Assembly: GCA_033765235.1 (NCBI GenBank)
Contig: JANRIG010000023.1
Span: 124,001-188,000 of the forward strand
Direction: 5' to 3'
DNA length: 64,000 nucleotides
DNA from: JANRIG01 sp033765235
GTDB taxonomy: Bacteria; Bacteroidota; Bacteroidia; Cytophagales; UBA9547
The translations under genes and the position numbers were made by a program. Each line of letters begins with the position of its first letter. The first letter of the stretch is position 1. Of this stretch, positions 45,001 through 51,834 are shown piece by piece. The notes beneath the pieces are model-generated. The model was given only the letters and a program-made list of their open reading frames with translations, was not told the origin of the DNA and made no database searches.

Positions 45001-45521
45001 CCGCAGAGGAGCAAGCACGTGTATTGTCCAACTACCTTAGAGGTGACCTGAGCGGATATTACAAAGGCTCAGTATTCATGAACATACTTAAAATGGAAGG
45101 CTTTGACCTATGCTCCATTGGCGTGCCGGAGGTGCCTGCCGAGAGCACTGGATATGAAGAAGTCATATTCATAGATAAAGCCACAAGATACTACAAAAAA
45201 TGCATAATACACAACGACAAACTGGTAGGTGCCATACTCATAGGAGACAAATCTGAGTTTATTGAATATAAAGAGCTTATTACCAAAAAGATAGAACTTT
45301 CTGACAAAAGATTACAGCTTTTGCGTTCAAACAAAACAGCCGAACCTGTGATAGGCAAATTGGTGTGCTCATGCAACAATGTAGGTGAAGGTAATATTAT
45401 TAATAAGATAAAAGCAGGTTGCAAAAATCTTGATACACTCTGTACAGAAAGCGGGGCAGGCATGGGATGTGGAAGTTGCAGACCGGAGGTCAAAAATATA
45501 TTTGAACAATATAAAGTATAA
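42006..45521 (+). CDS. nasA: Assimilatory nitrate reductase fused to FAD reductase and [2Fe-2S] domain
   Basis: Cytoplasmic enzyme of 1171 residues reducing nitrate to nitrite. Residues 1-700 form the bis-MGD molybdenum subunit: [4Fe-4S] ligands Cys15, 18, 22 and 50 in CSYCGVGC and MLCSKGM, then NSRLCMSSAVVGYK, where a Cys could bind molybdenum, and LTGQPNAMGGREVG. Residues about 714-1110 are a NirB/NasC-like pyridine-nucleotide oxidoreductase (IVVVGAGAACFGF, IIGGGLLGLELA, FAAGEIAEY). The end (1118-1171) is a BFD-like [2Fe-2S] domain with CSC and GMGCGSC. In Klebsiella the reductase and catalytic parts are separate polypeptides (NasC and NasA). GTG start at 42006. Electrons may enter from NAD(P)H or via the downstream rubredoxin. 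Confidence 0.93.
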   Translation: MAPKISSKNVFKTTCSYCGVGCGIEVVKESDQKISVRGDKDHPSSKGMLCSKGMNLHYTVMDKTDRILHPEMRWAKNLPRQKVSWDTALDRVAAVFKTFIQKYGPDSVGFYVSGQCLTEEYYVVNKLIKGFIGSNNIDTNSRLCMSSAVVGYKLSLGEDSVPVCYNDIELADTFVVAGANPAWCHPIIWRRVEAHKQKNPDTKIIVIDPRKTQTTAIADLHLQIHPGTDIVLMHAIGRLLIEKEAIDKDFIDNCTDGFEKYKEKVFEKTIKESAQICGVKAEDIKWAAEYISRANGFMTMWTMGLNQSVIGVNKNLALINLNLITGHIGKPGSGPFSLTGQPNAMGGREVGGLANLLPAHRDLSKEADREYVEKFWNSPVKIQSKPGLTATEMFDALAEGKMKAIWIMCTNPLTSLPDARKAEEALKNAKFVVVQDASWLSDTTLHADVVLPAASWAEKEGTMTNSERRISYLHAIVPPPGEAKPDTDIILDFAKKMGYSDAFTYKNLGELYDEYATLTKGTNIDISGLSHDILKNIGTVQWPYPKQSLNGGTYRLFTDKKFYTPNTKAQIHAVPDDNLSEKISEKYPLVLTTGRIRDQWHTMTKTGKVNKLNQHIEVPYLEIHPHDASLRDIMDNDIVIINNQRGDVRAKAKVTTDIKKGVVFLPIHWGKILNNDFGRANNLTNNLLDPRSKEPDFKFSAVQVHKYIKPFQKIVVVGAGAACFGFINEYRKHNKTDEIHIFSKEIWPFYNRVMLPDYVSGHQKWEQLIKLKDEEIPDWDIHVHRNIAVNEINRQAKTIITDTNETHSYDILLLCTGSRAYMPKEIPIGKIEGIFNMRSRNDADTLRKYCVPQAHIAIIGGGLLGLELAASLLGMSIQVSVINRTDRVMERQLDQVGSTLLQDELKERGVNFYFNDEVQTIIGEGHIEAVFLKSGHRIPCHAAVFAIGTTPNIELARACGLEIKKGVVVNEYMQTSDPDIFAAGEIAEYKGNIWGITAAAEEQARVLSNYLRGDLSGYYKGSVFMNILKMEGFDLCSIGVPEVPAESTGYEEVIFIDKATRYYKKCIIHNDKLVGAILIGDKSEFIEYKELITKKIELSDKRLQLLRSNKTAEPVIGKLVCSCNNVGEGNIINKIKAGCKNLDTLCTESGAGMGCGSCRPEVKNIFEQYKV

Positions 45522-45524
45522 CCT

Positions 45525-46964
45525 ATGAAAACAGAACATGTCATTAAAATCAATGCCCATGGCGGGTTATTCACCCCAAATAAACTAAACCTGATAGCTA
45601 CTACTGCAGCACTGCATGGTGCCCAAAATATTAACTTTGGACCGAGACAAGAAATATTTTTTAATATCAGCAGAGAGAATATGTCGGCATTTGAAATAGA
45701 TTTTAAAAAACTGGAATTAGACTACGAGTTAGATACAGACACATACCCAAATATTACAAGTTCATACGCTGCAGAGGGCATATTATCTTGGGAAAACTGG
45801 CTCACCGAAGGTGTGTACAAAGATGTGCTATATATGTACGACTACAAACCAAGGCTCAAAATCAATATATGTGACAATGAGCAATCTCTCATGCCACTTT
45901 TCAACAGCGAGCTCAACTTTATATCCAGTGCTACCCCGCACTATTGGCACCTCTATATTAACCTTACTACAGACACTAATCTATATGCATGGGACAGGCT
46001 TATATACACTACAGATATTGCCAAAGTATCGAGAGAAATAGAGGAGCTTTATTATCATAATAAAATAACTATAGTAAGTGAAATAAATAAAATAGTGAAT
46101 GAAAATTTGTCATACCTATTCATTGACACTACCATACTCGAACTCAAAAGATACTCATTTCAATATTATGAAGGTATGAATAGATATGGCGACAAATATT
46201 GGCTTGGCATATACAGGCGCAATTATTTATTTCCTATTTCGTTTGTTTCAGAGTTTTGTGAGCTGTGCAAGGATACACATATTGCGCAAATATGCATTAC
46301 CACGTGGCGCACACTTATTGTAAAAGGGCTACAACAGCAACACCGTATAAATTGGGAAAAACTATTGGGCAAGCACGGTGTAAACCTTAGGCACTCTGCC
46401 AACGAGCTCAACTGGGTAGTGGCAGATATAAATAGTAGAGAGCTTGATATTAAGCAAAGTATATTGAGTTTTTTTGACCTAAAAGATACTCGTACTTTTG
46501 GTTTGGTGTTTGGCATCAAACTTTATGCCCATGCCAATATACAAGCATCTGTGATTATTGAAAAAAGAAGTGCTTTTATTGAAGCATATGATATTTATTA
46601 TACTAAAGATTTTAATCCAAACAACCCAGAAAAAATATTATTTCACAAAGATGTGAGTAAGCATAAGCTGCCCTATATATTGCTGTCATTGTGCAAATTG
46701 TATTATTCACAGCTCAATGATGCCGTGCAACCCATAAACATAGAGCAACAAACCACCGCAAAAGTAAATACCCCTTCCGGGCTGCACCAATGTATGTCAT
46801 GCTATACCATATACGACCCTTCATTTGGTGATAGTACTATGAATATACCACCCAACACACCTTTTGACAAACTACCTTATACATATATGTGCCCTACCTG
46901 CGAAGCACCTCGAAATACTTTTGTACAGGTATCATCTTTTGATATGCCTGCAGTGAGTGCTTAA
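45525..46964 (+). CDS. Nitrite/sulfite reductase-like protein with rubredoxin tail, no siroheme site
   Basis: Protein of 479 residues, 3 bases after the nitrate reductase stop. Two ferredoxin-like half-domains resemble those of nitrite/sulfite reductases (GGLFTPNKLNLIATTAALHG near 13-32 and a second near 250-300), but the cysteine set that binds the [4Fe-4S]-siroheme centre is absent. The C terminus is a rubredoxin domain with CMSC (423-426), YTIYDP and CPTC (456-459). It is therefore probably an electron carrier or scaffold for the nitrate reductase rather than a nitrite reductase. Similar genes accompany nitrate reductase in other Bacteroidota, as far as I recall; a biochemical role is not known to me. 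Confidence 0.8.
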   Translation: MKTEHVIKINAHGGLFTPNKLNLIATTAALHGAQNINFGPRQEIFFNISRENMSAFEIDFKKLELDYELDTDTYPNITSSYAAEGILSWENWLTEGVYKDVLYMYDYKPRLKINICDNEQSLMPLFNSELNFISSATPHYWHLYINLTTDTNLYAWDRLIYTTDIAKVSREIEELYYHNKITIVSEINKIVNENLSYLFIDTTILELKRYSFQYYEGMNRYGDKYWLGIYRRNYLFPISFVSEFCELCKDTHIAQICITTWRTLIVKGLQQQHRINWEKLLGKHGVNLRHSANELNWVVADINSRELDIKQSILSFFDLKDTRTFGLVFGIKLYAHANIQASVIIEKRSAFIEAYDIYYTKDFNPNNPEKILFHKDVSKHKLPYILLSLCKLYYSQLNDAVQPINIEQQTTAKVNTPSGLHQCMSCYTIYDPSFGDSTMNIPPNTPFDKLPYTYMCPTCEAPRNTFVQVSSFDMPAVSA

Positions 46965-46980
46965 AAATACTGATTTGTAT

Positions 46981-47009
46981 AGATTGTTATACACCATTTT
47001 ATACAATCT
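46981..47009. terminator. Hairpin between convergent nitrate and Dabb genes
   Basis: AGATTGT (46981-46987) pairs exactly with ACAATCT (47003-47009) around 15 bases. It lies between convergent genes and could end transcripts from both sides, but no T-run follows on the plus strand, so it is only a weak candidate. Confidence 0.3.
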
Positions 47010-47045
47010 TGAGTAATACAATAAGCTCAATTGACAAATCTGGTT

Positions 47046-47378
47046 TTATAAACTTTCGGCATCATATACCACTACTTTGCCAAAAAATTGTTTGCAATCA
47101 TCTAAAAATTTTTGATGAATGGGGTCTTCCTGATACAGGTCATGCCCATTTACATCTTGAAAAACGGTGAGAAGTGCATAGTGATAATCTTTTTGTATCA
47201 CATCGCGGTCGGGGGTAGGTGCTGGTTTGCCTACATCGCCATATACCACCGTATCTATGTTTAATAATGACATTACACCATTCTCAAAAGCGGTAACTTG
47301 TGCAGCCGAAAGACCTGGTTTGAGCCAAAAATATACCTGATGTACAATTTTTTTGCCTGATAGCGATTTATTATTCAT
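47046..47378 (-). CDS. Dabb-domain protein
   Basis: Stress-responsive dimeric alpha-beta barrel (Dabb) protein of 110 residues: VHQVYFWLKPGLSAAQV at the start, then KDYHYALLTVFQD and HQKFLDDCKQFFGKVVVYD. The fold is clear, the role is not; relatives range from plant stress proteins to polyketide cyclases. ATG at 47378. It is the last gene of the glpD-glpF group, 53 bases behind the aquaporin gene, and might be unrelated to glycerol. Confidence 0.88.
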   Translation of the reverse strand: MNNKSLSGKKIVHQVYFWLKPGLSAAQVTAFENGVMSLLNIDTVVYGDVGKPAPTPDRDVIQKDYHYALLTVFQDVNGHDLYQEDPIHQKFLDDCKQFFGKVVVYDAESL

Positions 47379-47431
47379 ATTATTTTATTAATACTTGCAA
47401 TTATATGAATAATAGTCATGTTTTTATAATA

Positions 47432-48142
47432 TTAAATTAATGAAAAAATAAGATATCCTGCCATGCACCCTAATATAGGTGCCAAAACAGGCACCCAGCT
47501 GTAAGCCCAATCTGAGTGCGATTTATTGTGAATGGGCAATAAATAATGTGCTATTCGCGGCCCCAAGTCGCGAGCGGGATTGATGGCATAGCCTGTAGTG
47601 CTGCCCAGCGAAAGCCCTATTGATAATACTACAAGACCAATAAATACAGGACGATATGATATATCAGTCACCTGCTTAGATACTGCCAATGCAAGGATTA
47701 TCAAAAAAAAAGAAGCTATAAACTCACTCACAAATGCTGTTTTAAAATTACGTATTGCAGGTGCATTGCAAAATACACCTCTTATCATGTCAGGGTCTGT
47801 AGTAGCCTTGAAATGAGGCATATAGTGGATGTAAACTACCGTTGCTCCTATCATGGCTCCTGCAAATTCGCCGGCTATATACCAAGGCAGGTCTGCAAGC
47901 GGTATTTCGCCTCCCACTATAAGGGCAATGACTACAGCCGGGTTAAGTATGCCACTACCCATGGCAAGTGATGCCAGTGAGCCAAAAAATGCAGCTACTC
48001 CCCAGCCTATGGCTATAGTGAGCCAGCCGCTGCCTTTGGCATAGGTTTTGTCTAAGTTTACAGCAGCCACTACTCCACATCCTAAGGTGATGAGCACTGT
48101 CATACCTACAAATTCGCTCAAAAATATATTTATTCCATTCAT
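47432..48142 (-). CDS. glpF: Glycerol uptake facilitator / aquaporin
   Basis: MIP-family channel of 236 residues with six helices and the two half-helices marked by NPA at 67-69 (GSGILNPAV) and NPARD at 188-192. The Asp after the second NPA box is characteristic of glycerol facilitators. The gene lies 10 bases downstream of glpD, so glycerol uptake and glycerol 3-phosphate oxidation are co-expressed. It is shorter than E. coli GlpF (281 residues), mostly from shorter loops. Confidence 0.92.
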   Translation of the reverse strand: MNGINIFLSEFVGMTVLITLGCGVVAAVNLDKTYAKGSGWLTIAIGWGVAAFFGSLASLAMGSGILNPAVVIALIVGGEIPLADLPWYIAGEFAGAMIGATVVYIHYMPHFKATTDPDMIRGVFCNAPAIRNFKTAFVSEFIASFFLIILALAVSKQVTDISYRPVFIGLVVLSIGLSLGSTTGYAINPARDLGPRIAHYLLPIHNKSHSDWAYSWVPVLAPILGCMAGYLIFSLI

Positions 48143-48152
48143 AATATTACCA

Positions 48153-49727
48153 TTAATCGGCAGTTTGCCATAAAAGTTTCAAATAAGCATCTATTTCCTC
48201 CTTATACTTATCCATTAGCCATGGCTCAAAATATGCAATGCCTGAACGTCGAATAAAAAAATCATCTGCATTAAATATCATTTCATGGGTGAATGAATAT
48301 TTGAGTTTGGCTTTGAGCAGATTGAGTTCATAATTTTTGTCGGTACTATTTAATTGTTCAAAAATTTCTAATATTATTCCCGTAGCTGCACCATACAGGT
48401 GAGTGATATTTGAGGCTATGTATTTGTAATTGTCAAAATACGCTATTAATTTTTTTTCTGCCAATGGTATTATTGTTTCTGGCACTATGGCACATTCGAG
48501 TTTTGTATGAGCGGTGGTACAGGCTACATAGGGCAATTGTAACCTATTAATTACTAAGTCTATAACTTTTTTAGCCATCACACGATATCCGGTGAGTTTG
48601 CCTCCCGCTATGGATATTAAGCCTTTGGAGGATATAAATACTTCATCTTTGCGAGATATTTCAGAGGTGTTTTTGCCCTCTTCATGTATGAGTGGTCTTA
48701 ATCCTGCCCAACTTGAAATAATGTCTTGAGAAGCTATATTTGCAGAAGGAAACATATGATTTATGGCATTTATTAAATATATTTTATCCGTGTCTGTAAT
48801 ATCAGGCTTACTTATATCCCCTTGATAATCAGTATCTGTAGTGCCAAAGTATGTGACTTGCCCGCGCGGTATCACAAATACCATGCGCCCATCAAACACA
48901 TCAAAATACACTGATTGCTTCACAGGTAATCTTTCCCTTTTTACCACCAAATGTACTCCTTTAGTCAGGTGAAGCCTTTTGCCATGTATTGGCTCATGGA
49001 GCTGCCTCAGAGCATCTACCCAAGGGCCGGCAGCATTTATAGTACATTTGGCATGTATGCTATATACAGCCCCATCTACAAGATCTTTTGCAGACACACC
49101 TGCCACTTTATCATGGTGGCAAATTAAGTTTTGTGCTTCAAAATAGTTAAGCACTTTGGCTCCATATTTATAAGCGGTTTTGATAATCTCTATGGTGAGC
49201 CTTGCATCATCTGTTCGATATTCATAGTACAATGCACACCCCTTGAGTATATCTGTCCTGAGTAGAGGCTCCGCCTCTGAAGCTGCTTTTTTATCCAGCA
49301 TTTTACGATATTCGGTGCGCTTCACTTGTGCCAGTACATCATATATGGCTATTCCTATAGAAGTGAGCCAATATCCGTAAGTGCCATTTTGCACAATAGG
49401 CGTGAGCATTTTTTCGGCTACTGTGAGGTGAGGTGCAAGCCTGTGCACAGTGTTGCGCTCTATCCCGAGTGTGCGTACCAAGTTCAGCTCACCATTTTTC
49501 AGATATCTAAGTCCGCCGTGAATGAGCTTGGTAGAGCGGCTGCTGGTACCAAACGCAAAATCATTTTTTTCGATTAATATTACTTTTAAACCACGTAATG
49601 TGGCATCGAGTGCTATGCCTGCTCCTGTAATGCCTCCACCTATAATGCATAGGTCAAACATCTGATTATGAGTACTTTTAAAAAGTGTTTTTCTGTTACA
49701 CGCACTAAAACGTAACTTTTCCATCAT
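48153..49727 (-). CDS. glpD: Aerobic glycerol-3-phosphate dehydrogenase
   Basis: FAD-dependent, membrane-associated dehydrogenase of 524 residues that oxidises glycerol 3-phosphate to dihydroxyacetone phosphate and passes electrons to quinone. Motifs: LCIIGGGITGAGIALDA near residue 26, GTSSRSTKLIHGGLRYL (about 62-78), INAAGPWVDAL, and SISIAGGKLTGYR-like C-terminal FAD contacts. Two adjacent ATG codons are possible starts (49727 and 49724). The N terminus is about 15 residues longer than usual. Glycerol kinase is not in the window. A promoter lies just upstream. Confidence 0.95.
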   Translation of the reverse strand: MMEKLRFSACNRKTLFKSTHNQMFDLCIIGGGITGAGIALDATLRGLKVILIEKNDFAFGTSSRSTKLIHGGLRYLKNGELNLVRTLGIERNTVHRLAPHLTVAEKMLTPIVQNGTYGYWLTSIGIAIYDVLAQVKRTEYRKMLDKKAASEAEPLLRTDILKGCALYYEYRTDDARLTIEIIKTAYKYGAKVLNYFEAQNLICHHDKVAGVSAKDLVDGAVYSIHAKCTINAAGPWVDALRQLHEPIHGKRLHLTKGVHLVVKRERLPVKQSVYFDVFDGRMVFVIPRGQVTYFGTTDTDYQGDISKPDITDTDKIYLINAINHMFPSANIASQDIISSWAGLRPLIHEEGKNTSEISRKDEVFISSKGLISIAGGKLTGYRVMAKKVIDLVINRLQLPYVACTTAHTKLECAIVPETIIPLAEKKLIAYFDNYKYIASNITHLYGAATGIILEIFEQLNSTDKNYELNLLKAKLKYSFTHEMIFNADDFFIRRSGIAYFEPWLMDKYKEEIDAYLKLLWQTAD

Positions 49728-49732
49728 GTAAG

Positions 49733-49767
49733 CAAAGGTATAAGATTTTGCACATTCATTTCACAAA
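49733..49767 (-). promoter_or_regulatory. Promoter of glpD-glpF
   Basis: Minus strand: TTTG at 49767-49764, 23 bases, then TACCTTTG at 49740-49733, an exact -7 match. The -7 element ends only 5 bases before the first ATG, so the transcript would be nearly leaderless or start at a later ATG. Confidence 0.5.
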
Positions 49768-49881
49768 ATTTACCCTTAGCTATGTCTTATATCCAAATTG
49801 TATTACAGAAATATTAATTTATTAAATATTTGTTAATAATTTACAGGCATTATTACTACCAGATACATATATTATTATTCA

Positions 49882-51123
49882 ATGCGATTATTATTATTAT
49901 TTATTATCATATATCAGCATACTGTAGCTCAAAAGTCGCTTACCTTAAGAAACGCTGTAGATGTAGCGCGCATCAATAACCTTACATTAAAGTCAAGCAG
50001 GTATAACATGTTGTATGCCGAGCAAGACTACAAAAAGTCTAAACTATCGCTTAACCCCATTTTCAACTTCCAATATCTGCAACTTATGCCATGGGCCAAA
50101 GAGTTTGATGCGGGATATTCTTTTTTGAACGGGGCAAACTCACAAGACTGGTTTCAACTCACTAAAAAATTTCAGGTACTGGGGCAGCGCAAATATAAGA
50201 TGGAAATGACAAACTCTATGAATACGCTGTCAATGGCTCAGTTTGATGACTTGGAGCGCAACATAGCATATAGTGTAGCTACGCAGTGGATAGAAGTATG
50301 GTATTCGCTACAGTACCAAAAGTTGGCAGTAAAGGCGGCAGACTATATAGACCTGTGGCTGGGGGAGACAGACTCGCTCTGGAGAATAAAAAAAAATATT
50401 GATGAAGTGGCTTTTTTAAGATTTCAAATACTTGACGACCAATATGACCTGGAGCGCGAAAAAGCTGAGCTAAAGTACTACAATGAGCTCAAAGAGCTAC
50501 AATTTATGCTCAGCCTCAACGATACACTTGCCATAGCAGAAGCTGATACCTCGGAGGAGTTTGATATAAATGCTGACATAGACTCACTGGTGCACTTTGC
50601 TACCCTAAAGCGTGGCGACATTATAGCCAATATGCAAGAGATAAAAATTGCCAAAGAAAACTATAGGTGGCAAAAATCACTATGGCTACCACAACCTGAG
50701 TTTGGGCTGGTGGCTAATCCACAAAACAAAATACCATACTACGGTATATTTTTTACACAACCACTGCCTGTATTTGACAAAAACCAAACTGAAATACAAA
50801 AATCAAAACTTATGGTACGGCAGTCTGAATTGGAATATGAAAAAATGACTAAGCAACTTAAGACAGAAATAAGCAGAGCACTTAACTCATACAAAGTAAA
50901 CAAAAGATTGGTATCTGTATTTAAACACAACCTTGAAGATGCCGAAAAAATGCTCACCATTGTGACCCAAAAATTTATAAGTGGCAATACTGCAATGGTG
51001 GACATGTGGGAAGCTGAGCGCACTTGGTATAGTATCAATATCACCTACATAGAGAGCATAAAGGAGTACCGCAAAAGTTATATTGATTTGCTGTTTGCCA
51101 CAGGTCTTATCAATGATTTGTAG
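49882..51123 (+). CDS. TolC-family outer-membrane efflux protein
   Basis: Outer-membrane channel of 413 residues with signal peptide MRLLLLFIIIYQHTVAQ and two long alpha-helical halves, each opening with a TolC-type repeat (TLRNAVDVARINNLTLKSSRY; a second starts near residue 220 with LVHFATLKRGDIIANMQEIK). The end, ITYIESIKEYRKSYIDLLFATG, is typical. It belongs to the metal (CusC/CzcC) or multidrug export class, but no RND pump or membrane-fusion protein gene is next to it. It may work with a pump encoded elsewhere. Confidence 0.87.
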   Translation: MRLLLLFIIIYQHTVAQKSLTLRNAVDVARINNLTLKSSRYNMLYAEQDYKKSKLSLNPIFNFQYLQLMPWAKEFDAGYSFLNGANSQDWFQLTKKFQVLGQRKYKMEMTNSMNTLSMAQFDDLERNIAYSVATQWIEVWYSLQYQKLAVKAADYIDLWLGETDSLWRIKKNIDEVAFLRFQILDDQYDLEREKAELKYYNELKELQFMLSLNDTLAIAEADTSEEFDINADIDSLVHFATLKRGDIIANMQEIKIAKENYRWQKSLWLPQPEFGLVANPQNKIPYYGIFFTQPLPVFDKNQTEIQKSKLMVRQSELEYEKMTKQLKTEISRALNSYKVNKRLVSVFKHNLEDAEKMLTIVTQKFISGNTAMVDMWEAERTWYSINITYIESIKEYRKSYIDLLFATGLINDL

Positions 51124-51297
51124 ATTTATTTTATGCCTTAGAAGCCATATACCTACATATCTGCCTATAGTTTCACTATCATAATATTGAAGTTTAGAAC
51201 AGATATATTTTATTCATCACAGGTACTGAACTTTTTTTATTATTTATCCCGAATAATTTATATAATTGCAATGTCATTGACATATTAATATTATACT

Positions 51298-51648
51298 ATG
51301 AATAAATATATTATTATCATTGCTGTAGCTGCACTCAGCTTAGCATCATTTAGTCCTGCACAGCAGGTATTTTTGAACCTTAAAGTAACTGTCATGAACA
51401 ACTTGGGCAAAGCTGAAGAGGGGGTGCGCCTGCGTATTTACAAAACCGAGGAAGACTTCAAATCAGAGAAAAATGTTGTGCAAGAGCACTATACAGATAC
51501 CAAGGGCAAGTTTAGCTTCAAAGACCTTGAGCCTCGTATTTATTATATAAGTGCCACTAAAGCAGAGATGGACAATTATGATGGTGCCGTGAAAACGGAT
51601 ACACTGAAGATAAACGCAGTTAACAAAATCACTATCATCATTCAATAA
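51298..51648 (+). CDS. Small secreted protein with Cna-B/carboxypeptidase-regulatory-like fold
   Basis: Protein of 116 residues with a signal peptide (MNKYIIIIAVAALSLASFSP, cleavage near AQQ at 23) and a single beta-sandwich-like domain: LKVTVMNNLGKAEEGVRLRI, then DTKGKFSFKDLEPRIYYISA. This is the pattern of CarboxypepD_reg/Cna-B domains used in envelope proteins. No catalytic residues are seen. It is a monocistronic gene between the TolC and helicase genes. Function unknown. Confidence 0.7.
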   Translation: MNKYIIIIAVAALSLASFSPAQQVFLNLKVTVMNNLGKAEEGVRLRIYKTEEDFKSEKNVVQEHYTDTKGKFSFKDLEPRIYYISATKAEMDNYDGAVKTDTLKINAVNKITIIIQ

Positions 51649-51834
51649 TATTACCGTATAATTTACTGACCAACTTATATATATGTATAATTACAATATA
51701 TATAAGCTTTAATCTCGCAAGATTGACGTGAATAAGGCTTTATGATGTACAAATATTAATGTGTTTACAGCACACAATCATCTACATTTTTAGGCATTAT
51801 AAGTAGCATGCTAAAACGCAATAAGTATTTTTTG

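Noticed and set aside
45525..46964. Functional siroheme nitrite reductase
   Set aside because: The two-Cys pairs that hold the [4Fe-4S]-siroheme centre are missing; the only clear Cys motifs belong to the C-terminal rubredoxin domain.
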